From contig DATCVR010000410.1 in NCBI GenBank assembly GCA_036566745.1, positions 1 through 28,130 on the forward strand: 28,130 nucleotides of DNA, given 5' to 3'. Under the pieces are notes generated by a model. That model had not been told where the DNA came from. It did not search any database and worked only from the letters and a program-made list of their open reading frames with translations. The DNA comes from DATCVR01 sp036566745 (GTDB lineage Bacteria; Actinomycetota; Actinomycetes; Jiangellales; Jiangellaceae). The translations under genes were made by a program, and so were the position numbers. Numbering within the stretch: the stretch's first letter is position 1; the number at the start of each line of letters is the position of its first letter. Positions 1 through 6,602 of this stretch are shown in pieces.

Positions 1-6
1 GCCCGG

Positions 7-348
7 TCAGCCAGAGATCACGCCGAACCCGACTTCGTTGCCTTCAGGGTCGCGGTACACGGCCTTTCGGACATCGTCGGAATACACTTCCCAGTCCGCC
101 GGCTCGATCCCGCGTTCGGCGATCTGCGCGACGTGAGCGTCCAGATCCTCGACCATGATCGCGAGTACGGCGTGGCCCCCATGCTCGGGATGCTCCTTGA
201 CGTAGAGCCATCGGTGCTCGGCGAGCTGCCACACGGCTTCCGTGTCGGTGGCGAAGAAGGTCGGTTCGGACCCGAGCAGGCGTTGATACCACGGCAGGAC
301 GGCGGCAAAGTCGCTCACATAGATGCCAGCGAACAGGTTGAGCGGCAT
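7..348 (-). CDS. VOC-family (glyoxalase/bleomycin-resistance fold) protein
   Basis: This is a single-domain VOC protein of about 113 residues. The pattern seen is an N-terminal beta strand followed by a helix with DFAAVLPWYQRLLG, a central VxVEDLDAHVAQIAERG segment, and a C-terminal YRDPEGNEVGF strand. The last motif is the classic metal or substrate strand of the family, where the Glu after PEGN usually sits. I chose the ATG at 348 because a GGGAGG sequence lies about 7 bases upstream; an in-frame ATG at 369 is possible but puts that ribosome site inside the gene. Such proteins bind small molecules or act as dioxygenases, isomerases or resistance proteins. The substrate cannot be told. It stands alone, reading away from the next gene. 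Confidence 0.85.
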   Translation of the reverse strand: MPLNLFAGIYVSDFAAVLPWYQRLLGSEPTFFATDTEAVWQLAEHRWLYVKEHPEHGGHAVLAIMVEDLDAHVAQIAERGIEPADWEVYSDDVRKAVYRDPEGNEVGFGVISG

Positions 349-597
349 ACCCGGGCCTCCCAAACGCATCGGTCGAGGCTCTCAACCTAAGGGAGATCAT
401 CAACGATGACCAAGCCTCACCCGTGCCAGGAGAGAGCCGACGGACGTGAGCCGTTCGATTCCGACACGAGGCCACATCGAGCCGCATGACCACCATTCAA
501 GGCCGAAACTGTCGATGTCGTCCTGGTGCACCCCCTGGTCATCCGGCTGCGTTAACCTCGCGGGTAACGTCCACGACCATCTGGAGGCGGAACCATC

Positions 598-738
598 GTG
601 TTCAACAAGAAGGTCCTGTTCACCGCTCTGCTGGCCATCCTGGGTTACCTCGGCTTCCGTCGGTACCAGTCGGGCAAGGACGAGCAGGACCTGTGGAAGG
701 AAGCCACCGACTCGGTCTCCCCGGCCGACGTTCGCTGA
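598..738 (+). CDS. DLW-39 family small membrane-anchored protein
   Basis: This is a 46-residue protein starting at GTG 598, with GGAGG at 583-587. It has a basic N-terminus, a hydrophobic segment (LFTALLAILGYLGF) that should span or anchor in the membrane, and then a charged tail with the diagnostic QDLWKEATD stretch. That tail is the signature of the DLW-39 family, known from actinobacteria, where the gene commonly sits near gyrA and the tRNA-Ile and tRNA-Ala genes close to the replication origin. The tRNA-Ala gene about 1.3 kb downstream fits this setting. The molecular function is unknown. The gene is easily missed because longer spurious frames cover it on both strands. Confidence 0.85.
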   Translation: MFNKKVLFTALLAILGYLGFRRYQSGKDEQDLWKEATDSVSPADVR

Positions 739-1126
739 GGCCCACCGATCCACCACGCTGAGCGCAGTGCGTAGCTGCGCGATGTCCTCGGCCCCCTCAT
801 CCTCCGGTGGCCATCGAAGCGATGCCGAGTTCGCCGCCCGCGGCCCGTCGTCGCGGGCGAGCCAGGCGTCGTGAATCAGCCGATCCATCGCGGTCCGCAT
901 GTCCGGATCGTCCAGGTGCATCTCGTGGCCGGGCAGGTCGAGAGCCACCGCCGCGGCGGCACGGTTCTCGACCTGACGGTCCTCGGGCGTGGCTCTGGCC
1001 CGTCCCGCCGCCTCCCCACGACGTGATGACAGTGGGCTCGTCCCCGACTTGAAGTTGACGCATCGTCAACCTCTACCGTGGTGAACGGATCGGACGGACC
1101 GATCCGGTGATTCCCGGAGGTGGGTC
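739..1126. other. 388-base stretch without a convincing gene
   Basis: No frame here has a convincing start, ribosome site and protein pattern. A leftward open frame runs through 739-948 and on over the DLW-39 gene; its first part (DMRTAMDRLIHDAWLARDD) could be a decayed coding remnant, but nothing recognisable supports it. The right end holds the promoter of the TipA-like gene. Confidence 0.4.
1049..1079 (+). promoter_or_regulatory. MerR-type promoter and operator of the TipA-like gene
   Basis: A -35 like TTGAAG (1049-1054) and a -10 like TACCGT (1074-1079) are separated by 19 bp. The spacer region carries a perfect dyad, GTTGACG-CAT-CGTCAAC (1054-1070). A long 19-bp spacer with the operator dyad inside it is the hallmark of promoters that MerR-family proteins activate by twisting the DNA. 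The likely binder is the regulator encoded immediately downstream, which implies autoregulation. Confidence 0.7.
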
Positions 1127-1876
1127 GTGAGCTGGTCGATCGCCGAGGTGGCGAAGCTGTCCGGCGTGACGTCGCGGACGCTGCGCCACTACGACGCCAT
1201 CGGGCTGCTCGCTCCGGCGTGGACCGAGCCGAGCGGCCGCAGGTACTACGAGCAGAACGAGCTGCTGCGATTGCAGCGCATCCTCCTGCTGCGTGACCTC
1301 GGCCTCGGGCTCGACGCCATCGCCGAGATCCTCGCCGCGCAGGATCGGCACAGCACCGTCGAGGTGTTGCGCCGGCACCGCGCCTGGCTGATCGAGGAGC
1401 GCAAACGCCTCGGACGGCTGGTCACCACCGTGGAAGCCACCATGGCGAATCTGGAGAGAGGAGGAGAGATGGCAGCCGAGAAGATGTTCGAGGGGTTCGA
1501 GCACAACCCCTACGAGGCCGAGGCGCGTGAGCGCTGGGGCGACGCGACGATCGACGAGTCCTACGCACGCATGCAGGGCTGGACGCCGGAGCAGCATCAG
1601 CAGGCCCAGGACGGCATGTACGCCACGGCGCCGGCGTTGCGCGAGTTCATGGAGGCCGGTGTCGCGGTCGACGACGAGCGAGTTCAGCAGATCGTCGACG
1701 GGCACCACACCTGGCTGAACCTGTTCTGGACGCCCAACCGGGAGTCCTACAAGGGTCTGGCCGACCTGTACTACGACGACGATCGGTTCCGCGCCAACAT
1801 CGGTGGTGGCGACGACGCACTTGTCGCCTACCTGCGTGACGCGATGAAGGCCTACGCGGACGCCCGTCTGAGCTAG
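1127..1876 (+). CDS. TipAL-like MerR-family regulator with TipAS drug-binding domain
   Basis: This is a 249-residue regulator starting at GTG 1127, preceded by a GGAGG box. Residues 1-70 form the MerR winged HTH (SIAEVAKLSGVTSRTLRHYDAIGLL and a following RRYY wing), then comes a long dimerisation coiled coil (about 75-113). From about residue 115 there is a TipAS domain, the globin-like alpha-helical domain that in TipA of Streptomyces traps thiopeptide-type antibiotics. The length matches TipAL (about 253). In the known system drug binding turns the protein into an activator of its own promoter. The 19-bp-spacer promoter upstream and the internal start at 1469 both fit that model. The actual ligand is unknown. 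A strong terminator follows. Confidence 0.9.
   Translation: MSWSIAEVAKLSGVTSRTLRHYDAIGLLAPAWTEPSGRRYYEQNELLRLQRILLLRDLGLGLDAIAEILAAQDRHSTVEVLRRHRAWLIEERKRLGRLVTTVEATMANLERGGEMAAEKMFEGFEHNPYEAEARERWGDATIDESYARMQGWTPEQHQQAQDGMYATAPALREFMEAGVAVDDERVQQIVDGHHTWLNLFWTPNRESYKGLADLYYDDDRFRANIGGGDDALVAYLRDAMKAYADARLS
1453..1471 (+). promoter_or_regulatory. Strong internal ribosome binding site and ATG for a separate TipAS-like protein
   Basis: A purine run, GGAGAGAGGAGGAGAG (1453-1468), directly precedes an in-frame ATG at 1469, which encodes residue 115 (MAAEKMFEGF). Translation from here would give a 135-residue protein consisting of the ligand-binding domain alone. The Streptomyces tipA gene makes TipAS (144 residues) from such an in-frame internal start, so the arrangement is very likely conserved. 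The SD-to-ATG spacing is tight at the 3' side but the run is long enough to offer several registers. Confidence 0.65.
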
Positions 1877-1879
1877 TCG

Positions 1880-1922
1880 GCAGGATCGTTCGGGAGAGCT
1901 GCAGATCTCCCGAACATCCTGC
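1880..1922 (+). terminator. Long hairpin terminator after the TipA-like gene
   Basis: The arms GCAGGAT-c-GTTCGGGAGA (1880-1897) and TCTCCCGAAC-ATCCTGC (1906-1922) pair over 17 bp with one bulged C and an 8-base loop. There is no T-tract, as is usual for actinobacterial hairpin terminators. It lies 3 bases after the stop codon. Confidence 0.75.
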
Positions 1923-2010
1923 TGCCTCGGGCCTCTGATTCGGAGCCGACGGGGTGTACGCGCTACCCTTGACCGTCGGTTCGCCGGGTGATCGCCGGCG
2001 CATCGATCCA

Positions 2011-2083
2011 GGGGACGTAGCTCAATTGGCAGAGCACCGCCTTTGCAAGGCGGGGGTTAGGGGTTCGATTCCCCTCGTCTCCA
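2011..2083 (+). tRNA. tRNA-Ala (anticodon TGC)
   Basis: A full cloverleaf can be drawn. The acceptor GGGGACG pairs with CGTCTCC (one G-T), the D-arm is GCTC/GAGC, the anticodon arm is CCGCC-TTTGCAA-GGCGG with anticodon TGC, and the T-arm is AGGGG-TTCGATT-CCCCT. The discriminator base is A and no CCA is encoded (ACCC follows). The 3' half, from 2038, is the left copy of the attachment-site repeat, so the integrated element rebuilt the tRNA 3' end and kept the gene functional. Confidence 0.97.
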
Positions 2084-2086
2084 CCC
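2038..2086. repeat. attL, left 49-bp copy of the attachment-site repeat
   Basis: These 49 bases match 11877-11925 without mismatch. They cover the tRNA-Ala anticodon arm, T-arm and acceptor 3' strand plus three bases beyond (CCC). Sequence identity ends abruptly on both sides (2037 C against T, 2087 A against C). Confidence 0.95.
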
Positions 2087-2119
2087 ATATTGATCATGGT
2101 CCCGGGCATTCCGTGCCAC

Positions 2120-3265
2120 CTACGTGCCACTAGACGCCGGTGAAGGCTGGCCTTTGGTGCCCGATGGCTTCCGGCTGTCGCTGATCTGGGCGCTGATGGC
2201 GTCGGCGATCACGCGGTCTCTGGAGTCCGTCGCGTGCTGGTAGATCAGCGCCGCGCGCGAGCTGCTGTGGCCCATGCGCTTCATCAGCTCCTTCGTGCTG
2301 GCACCTGTACTGGCGGCCAGCGTGTTGCCGGTGTGGCGGAGGTCGTGGAAGTGGATCGGCTCGACGCCGGCCGCCTTCAATGCCTTGGTCCAGTGTTGCC
2401 GGAAGTTCTGACGGCGAAGGCAGCCACCCATGGGGCCAATGAACACCAGACCGTCCGGGCCGTCCCCCGCGTACTTTGCCAGGTGGGTACGAACGTCGTC
2501 CATGATCGCCTCGGGAATGGCAACCCGACGCTTGCCCGCCTCAGTTTTGGGGCCTTTGACGACCAGCTTTCCTGACTTCAATTCGGCTAGTGACCGCTTG
2601 ACCGTGACCACTCCATTGTCGAGGTCGAGGTCCCTCCGACGTAGCGCGGCCAGCTCGCCGAATCGCAATGTGGTGAAGGTCGCGAGCAGCACCAGCGTCC
2701 AATAGCGCGGCGCCATTTCACCGGCCACCTTGTACACCTCGGTGATTGTCAACGTGGGTCTCTCTGCCGAGCCGTCGTCACCAGCACCCTTGATCCGGCA
2801 TGGGTTGCGACGGATCAAGCCGTCATCGACCGCCGTGTTCATGATGGCTCGCAACACTCGATACGACTTGGCGACGGTCGCCGGACCCACGCCGGTTTCG
2901 AGCAATCGGCGCCGCCACCCGCGAACGGTCCCCTCCCGAACGTCCATGATCGGCAGGTGGCCGAGTTCCGGCACGATCCTGAGGCGCCACACCTCCTCGT
3001 ACCGCTCATGTGTGCGCACGGCGAGATCTCGATCGTCCAACCATGCTTGGCCGTACTCGCTCAACGGGACGCGCCCTGCGTCCGGATCGAGCCAGTCGCC
3101 ACGCGCGATCGAGGCCTGCTGATCGGCCAGCCAGTCCTCGGCGTCACGCCTTCGCTCGAAGGTGCGCGGCGCCCGCTTGGTCAGCCCATCGGGTCCGACG
3201 TAGCGAGCTTGAAACCGGCCAGACGGCAGCTTGCGCACGTTGCCGAAGCCTCGGCGCTTGCTCAT
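2120..3265 (-). CDS. int: Tyrosine site-specific integrase
   Basis: This 381-residue phage-type integrase would catalyse integration and excision at the tRNA-Ala att sites. Residues 1-60 form a small arm-binding domain (GRFQARYVGPDG and following), about 65-150 the SAM-like core-binding domain, and about 170-360 the catalytic domain. The catalytic residues seen are Arg201 in TLRFGELAALR, Lys240, His307 and Arg310 in HDLRHTG, His333 in MGHSS and the nucleophile Tyr342 in IYQHA. All are present, so the enzyme should be active. The ATG start overlaps the stop of the preceding small HTH gene by 4 bases (ATGA), implying translational coupling. It ends 34 bases from attL. Two GTGCCAC direct repeats (2113-2119, 2124-2130) straddle its stop and could be arm-type sites. 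Confidence 0.95.
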   Translation of the reverse strand: MSKRRGFGNVRKLPSGRFQARYVGPDGLTKRAPRTFERRRDAEDWLADQQASIARGDWLDPDAGRVPLSEYGQAWLDDRDLAVRTHERYEEVWRLRIVPELGHLPIMDVREGTVRGWRRRLLETGVGPATVAKSYRVLRAIMNTAVDDGLIRRNPCRIKGAGDDGSAERPTLTITEVYKVAGEMAPRYWTLVLLATFTTLRFGELAALRRRDLDLDNGVVTVKRSLAELKSGKLVVKGPKTEAGKRRVAIPEAIMDDVRTHLAKYAGDGPDGLVFIGPMGGCLRRQNFRQHWTKALKAAGVEPIHFHDLRHTGNTLAASTGASTKELMKRMGHSSSRAALIYQHATDSRDRVIADAISAQISDSRKPSGTKGQPSPASSGT

Positions 3266-3483
3266 CAGGCCACCATCCGACTGCCGTACCGACGCGGACG
3301 ACGCGGCTCAACCGTGCCGCGTTCGATGTACTCCGCCAGGGCCGATGCGGGGATGCGTACGTGTCGGCCGACCTTGACGAAGCGGATGCGGCGTTCGGAT
3401 ACGAGACGGCGCGGAAACCGCACGGTCGTGCCCAGCACCTCGGCTGCCTGGTCGACGGTAAGCAGTCGTTCCATGGTGGTCAT
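3265..3483 (-). CDS. Excisionase-type small HTH protein
   Basis: This 72-residue protein has the pattern of HTH_17/AlpA or Xis proteins: LLTVDQAAEVLGTT, then a recognition helix (VRFPRRLVSERRI), then the typical FVKVGRHVRIPASALAEYI wing. Such proteins bend DNA at att sites to drive excision, or control int. I chose the ATG at 3483 because a GGAGAGG box sits just upstream and because the start overlaps the helicase stop (ATGA). At the other end its stop overlaps the int start in the same way. This tight int/xis pairing supports a role in excision. Confidence 0.85.
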   Translation of the reverse strand: MTTMERLLTVDQAAEVLGTTVRFPRRLVSERRIRFVKVGRHVRIPASALAEYIERGTVEPRRPRRYGSRMVA

Positions 3484-4718
3484 TTCCTCTCCGTGAGGTC
3501 GAAGGTGCTGGTGTTGGGTGTCTCCGGGAATGGCAGTCCGTGCAGGGCGATATCCGCGCCAGTGGCATCTATTGGCTGACCCGCGCTCATGCCATTGGTG
3601 CCATTGGTGCCGTCGTCGGGTGCCGCCTTCCGAAGGTCCTCGGGCAGCGTCCACAGCACACGTCCGCCGAATCCCTCACGCGTCGAGTCGATGCCTGCGC
3701 GGCCGCGTGCTCGCTGCACGGTCCGCTTGGGAATGCCCGCCGCCTCGGCCGCCGTGATGACGTCGGCCGCTGCCGCCTCGCCGCCGTGGGCGTTCAGGTA
3801 CTCCACGAGCCACTGCACGGTCTGGTCGCGCTCCGGCTTCTCAGCGCTGCCGGGTTCACGAAGGAGGTCGGCAGCCGTGTAGTCGACGGTCCCGTCCCAC
3901 TCGACGCGCGCGCAGCCGTGCTCGGGGCTGTCCACGAGCCGGTAGGCCAACGAGGTCGGCAGGACAGCGATGTTGGCCTTGGTCGCGGCCACGATGACGC
4001 GCGTTTCGTCCTGCGGGTCGCGGGCCACGGCGTAGCCGATGCGGGCGGCGCCGATGATGCCGATGGAACCGCCACCTCGGTAGACCGGGTTCGCCCCGCC
4101 GCCCTTGGTGAAGTGCCGCACGAGCACGATGGCGGCCCCGGTCGCCTCAGCGGCACGGGACAGCGGGGCCAGGGCGCGACGGATGTCCTTGTCCTGGTAC
4201 TCGTTGACCTTCTCCCCCAGGTACGCCATCAACGGGTCGATGACCAACAGGGCCGCGTCGACCGCTTCGAGTGCTCGGCTCACCTCGGCCGTGTCGCCTG
4301 GCAGGGTCACGAGTCGTTCGGCCCACTCAAGGTCTTGCTCGTCCCAGTACTTCACGCCGGTCAGGGCCACGACGCGGGACGCGTCCGCTCCTGCGGCGTC
4401 CAAGCGCGGACGGATGGTGTCGGCCGGGTCGTCCTCGGCGCTGAGCAGGACGACGCCGGACGGCTTGGCGCCAGGCTGGCCATCGGGCCACGGCTTGCCC
4501 GTGGTGATCCGGGCGGCCAGGTCCGTCGTCATCGTGGACTTGCCGGTCCCCGGATCGCCGTCGACAACGTGGAGCTTGCCTGCGGCCAAGTAGCCCGGCC
4601 ACAGCCAGTCGATCTGCTCCGGGACCACGTCGGACATGCGCACCATTGCCGCGCGCTCGCGAAAGGGGTTGTCCTGCTCCGCTGGGGACCAGTCCGCCTG
4701 GACACTGTGAAGGTTCAC
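3480..4718 (-). CDS. RepA/RecA-like AAA (AAA_25) helicase ATPase, probable replication protein
   Basis: This is a P-loop ATPase of about 412 residues. Walker A is GDPGTGKS (residues 54-61) and Walker B LLVID (157-161), followed by RHFTKGG and a YRGGGSIGIIGAAR segment typical of AAA_25 proteins related to the hexameric RepA helicase of plasmids. It probably loads or unwinds DNA during replication of the excised element. The C-terminal 60-70 residues include a small wHTH-like part (AAAADVITAAEAAGIPKRTVQRARGRAGI). The GTG start at 4718 overlaps the upstream stop (GTGA); the next in-frame ATG is at 4646. The open frame extends further upstream only through a GC-rich repeat and is not believed. 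The tail (GTNGTNGMSAGQ...) recurs elsewhere in the element. Confidence 0.85.
   Translation of the reverse strand: MNLHSVQADWSPAEQDNPFRERAAMVRMSDVVPEQIDWLWPGYLAAGKLHVVDGDPGTGKSTMTTDLAARITTGKPWPDGQPGAKPSGVVLLSAEDDPADTIRPRLDAAGADASRVVALTGVKYWDEQDLEWAERLVTLPGDTAEVSRALEAVDAALLVIDPLMAYLGEKVNEYQDKDIRRALAPLSRAAEATGAAIVLVRHFTKGGGANPVYRGGGSIGIIGAARIGYAVARDPQDETRVIVAATKANIAVLPTSLAYRLVDSPEHGCARVEWDGTVDYTAADLLREPGSAEKPERDQTVQWLVEYLNAHGGEAAAADVITAAEAAGIPKRTVQRARGRAGIDSTREGFGGRVLWTLPEDLRKAAPDDGTNGTNGMSAGQPIDATGADIALHGLPFPETPNTSTFDLTERK
3549..3611 (-). repeat. 63-base segment duplicated in inverted orientation (copy 1, inside the helicase 3' end)
   Basis: Read on the minus strand, this segment aligns without gaps to 6603-6665 on the plus strand, with about 47 of the first 60 bases identical. 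Both copies read in one frame as a similar peptide: GTNGTNGMSAGQPIDATGAD here against GTTGADGINAGQAMDDTGAD in the other. Short direct repeats such as ACTGGCGC(C/G)GAT lie inside. Confidence 0.7.
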
Positions 4719-5263
4719 GCCTCCCCCGATCCCTGGTCCTGTCCGCTGATGTCCGGTCCTGTTGTCCGGTCCGGCACCAGAGCGCGTGTCCGGTCCGGGA
4801 CCGGTCCCTCCGTCGCGATGTCCGGTCCCGCTGTCCGGTCCGGGACCAGGCCGCGTGTCCGGTCCCGGACCGGCTCCGGATAGGAGGACACGAGGCGTGC
4901 GAATCGCTCCCGAGCTGCGTCGTCGGCGGCGGCCAGGGCGGCGTCGAGCTGGCCCTGTAGGTACGACTGCGGCATGCCCGCAGGCTTGGCCATCCACCCG
5001 GCGACACAGCGCGCGGACACTCCAAGTTGCTCGGCGAAGCCCTCTTGTGTCCTTCGGAGAGCAAGCCGAAGCGCCTCGCCAAGTCCGTTGGTCCAGCGCT
5101 CTGGCGCCAGCGGACCAGGCGTCGGCATGGCCGCCGACGGCGACGGCTTGGCCACCATCCCGAGCACCGTGGCCATGGCTTCGAGTCCGGCCGTGAGGCG
5201 GTCGATGCGGTCAACGAGGGCGGACATCATGTCCGCGTCGGGAGAGGACATCGTGACCGTCAC
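4715..5263 (-). CDS. HTH protein with 23-residue C-terminal repeats
   Basis: This 182-residue protein has an N-terminal amphipathic helix (MMSALVDRIDRLTAGLEAMATVLG), a proline-rich linker, and an XRE-like HTH at about residues 66-95 (LRLALRRTQEGFAEQLGVSARCVAGWM). The disordered tail (about 128-175) is made of two 23-residue repeats built around VPDRTR and GPDI. The GTG start at 5263 lies directly after the stop of the upstream gene; an ATG at 5251 is an alternative. Its end overlaps the helicase start by 4 bases. It probably regulates the operon or assists replication, but there is no recognisable family beyond the HTH. Confidence 0.75.
   Translation of the reverse strand: MTVTMSSPDADMMSALVDRIDRLTAGLEAMATVLGMVAKPSPSAAMPTPGPLAPERWTNGLGEALRLALRRTQEGFAEQLGVSARCVAGWMAKPAGMPQSYLQGQLDAALAAADDAARERFARLVSSYPEPVRDRTRGLVPDRTAGPDIATEGPVPDRTRALVPDRTTGPDISGQDQGSGEA
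4750..4878. repeat. 69-bp tandem repeat, nearly two units
   Basis: TGTCCGGTCC occurs at 4750, 4763, 4787, 4819, 4832 and 4856. The three spacings repeat exactly 69 bases later, so this is a 69-bp unit (23 codons) present almost twice. It encodes the C-terminal tail of the HTH protein and leaves several frames open on both strands, which explains spurious long open frames here. Confidence 0.85.
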
Positions 5264-5791
5264 TCAGACCACCGCCCAGGTGCCAGCCGTGGTGGGCGGG
5301 AAGTAGCGCCCGGCCGGGTCGCGGCTGAGCTGGCCATCGTGCGCGATGCGAGAGCAGGCGCGCTTGACCGTGCCGTACGGCATCCCGAGCGCGGCCGCGA
5401 TGGCCTTCGGCGTCAGGCCAGGCTGTCCGTGGACGCGGCGGATGATGGCCCGTCGCGTGTTGTGGAGTCGTCCGTCGCCCGATGCCGGGCTGGCGAATAC
5501 GGCCGTAACCCGCTCGCGGCAGTACGAGAGCCATTGCATCTCGACGGTCCCGGCGTCGACCTCGGCCGCGAGTTGCCGTGCGCGGGCCTGAACTGCTTCC
5601 AGTCCTTCGAGGCCAACCACCAGCGTGACGGCGTTTCGCAGGCTCCGTTCGGAGGCGATGTCCTCCGGCGAGATGTACTCGTAGTGCAGCGCCGCCACCA
5701 TCTCTTCAAGGCTCAGAGGCATCGTGATCGGCAGGTGGACCGCGGTCTCAGGCGTGGTCTCGAAGATGCCCGTGTCGTGACTGCTGCTCAT
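5264..5791 (-). CDS. Unknown protein with C-terminal winged-HTH, element operon
   Basis: This 175-residue protein was not recognised as a named family. The first half is acidic and helical (LSLEEMVAALHYEYISPEDIASERSLRNAVTLVVG and a following helix), and about residues 110-165 look like a winged HTH (RRAIIRRVHGQPGLTPKAIAAALGMPYGTVKRACSRIAHDGQL). Similar two-part proteins occur in actinomycete integrative elements beside replication genes, but the job is unknown. The start is ATG 5791, two bases after the stop of the preceding gene. It probably binds DNA as part of replication or copy control. Confidence 0.75.
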   Translation of the reverse strand: MSSSHDTGIFETTPETAVHLPITMPLSLEEMVAALHYEYISPEDIASERSLRNAVTLVVGLEGLEAVQARARQLAAEVDAGTVEMQWLSYCRERVTAVFASPASGDGRLHNTRRAIIRRVHGQPGLTPKAIAAALGMPYGTVKRACSRIAHDGQLSRDPAGRYFPPTTAGTWAVV

Positions 5792-5793
5792 GG

Positions 5794-6042
5794 CTATCGC
5801 CCCTCTTCCTCAGTGGTGACGACCGTGGAGATGGAGTCGAGGAACGCCTCATACGCGGCGTGGGTGATCCGGAGTCCACCTCGGCCGGCGCCGATGCGGA
5901 GGGCGGCCAGACGGCCCGATTCGATGGCCCGATAGACGGTTGTCGGGTGGACGGCCAGCATGGCTGCCAGCTGGCTGACCCTGTACGGTCCACGCTCACT
6001 ACCTGCGGCGATGGCCGTTTCCGAGCTACCCTGGTGATGCAT
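5794..6042 (-). CDS. Excisionase/AlpA-type HTH protein, first gene of the leftward operon
   Basis: This 82-residue protein contains YRVSQLAAMLAVHPTTVYRAIESGRLAALRIGAGRGGLRITHAAYEAFL, interrupted here only for quoting: the parts are RVSQLAAMLAVHPTTVYRAI and SGRLAALRIGAGRGGLRI. This is a MerR-like or helix-turn-helix_17 domain. The ATG at 6042 is chosen because GGAG lies 6 bases upstream; the open frame continues 45 codons upstream but into promoter sequence. It could be a second recombination directionality factor or a regulator of the operon. Two such small HTH proteins in one element suggest one controls excision and the other transcription. Confidence 0.8.
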   Translation of the reverse strand: MHHQGSSETAIAAGSERGPYRVSQLAAMLAVHPTTVYRAIESGRLAALRIGAGRGGLRITHAAYEAFLDSISTVVTTEEEGR

Positions 6043-6148
6043 CTTCACTCCTACCGGCTGTTGGATGGGATGCCTGGCCCGATCGGTGTGTCCGCACCGG
6101 TCGGGCCTCTTCGTGCCCGCATGTCCTGCGATTCCTGCGACACCTGAG

Positions 6149-6177
6149 AAGTTAGACGAGATAGGCAACTTAGTCAA
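6149..6177 (-). promoter_or_regulatory. Promoter of the leftward replication/integration operon
   Basis: On the minus strand there is TTGACT (6177-6172), a 17-bp spacer, then TAACTT (6154-6149). This is a near-consensus sigma-70-type promoter about 105 bases ahead of the first operon gene. Its -35 lies inside the left arm of the inverted repeat 6171-6178, so a bound repressor would block it. Confidence 0.65.
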
Positions 6178-6216
6178 CCAAGTAGAGAGGACTGCTGCTA
6201 GTTGACTAGGTATACC
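6171..6216. promoter_or_regulatory. Inverted-repeat operator and leaderless promoter of gntR
   Basis: The arms TAGTCAAC (6171-6178) and GTTGACTA (6201-6208) form a perfect 8-bp inverted repeat separated by 22 bp, centred between the divergent genes. TATACC (6211-6216) ends 8 bases before the gntR ATG, the spacing of leaderless actinobacterial transcripts; no ribosome box precedes that ATG. The arms flank both promoters, so the GntR protein probably represses the operon and itself, like KorSA of pSAM2. Confidence 0.55.
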
Positions 6217-6224
6217 GTTGAGCC

Positions 6225-6581
6225 ATGGACAGACTCGACCCTGACGATGTCCGGCCGCCGTACCAGCAGGTCGCCGGGAAGCTGCGAGACGCCATCCGTG
6301 GAGGCGAGTACGGTCCAGGTGCGAAACTCCCTGGTCACCAAGCCGTGGCGGACGAGTACGGCGTCTCGGTGGGGACCGTGAAGCGCGCGTTCACGTTGCT
6401 CCAGCAGGAGAAGCTGGTCGTGACCCGTCAGGGCCAGGGCTCGTACGTGCGTCCCGACGCCGCTGCCGTCGACGGCCAGGACGACGACAACCTCGGGGAT
6501 CTGAGGCTCGGGCTCGAACGGTTGGCGGCCCGCGTCGAGGCCATCGAACGACGGCTCGATACGGCGAACGAGGGACAGTAG
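6225..6581 (+). CDS. GntR-family repressor, KorSA-like, without effector domain
   Basis: This 118-residue protein has a GntR winged HTH in residues 10-75 (PPYQQVAGKLRDAIRGGEY, KLPGHQAVADEYGVSVGTVK, then GQGSYVR). It ends in a short coiled coil (LRLGLERLAARVEAIERRLD) that could mediate dimerisation. There is no large ligand-binding domain. In actinomycete integrative elements short GntR proteins of this kind repress replication and transfer genes. The ATG appears leaderless. The gene diverges from the leftward operon over an inverted-repeat operator, which supports a repressor role. Confidence 0.85.
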   Translation: MDRLDPDDVRPPYQQVAGKLRDAIRGGEYGPGAKLPGHQAVADEYGVSVGTVKRAFTLLQQEKLVVTRQGQGSYVRPDAAAVDGQDDDNLGDLRLGLERLAARVEAIERRLDTANEGQ

Positions 6582-6602
6582 AGCTACGTCGTGCCCAGCA
6601 GT

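Noticed and set aside
400..948. 182-codon leftward open frame antisense to the DLW-39 gene
   Set aside because: It has no ribosome site, starts at a weak GTG and covers the well-supported DLW-39 gene. Only its first 50 codons look protein-like, so at most it is a decayed remnant.
3540..4883. 447-codon rightward open frame opposite the helicase gene
   Set aside because: It is a GC-rich shadow frame; its sequence shows no domain, and the opposite strand encodes an ATPase with clear Walker motifs.
4719..4997. N-terminal extension of the helicase frame to 4997
   Set aside because: The extra 93 codons read through the 69-bp repeat in a low-complexity Gly-Pro-Arg frame, overlap the HTH gene fully, and the GTG at 4718 overlaps its stop in the usual operon manner.
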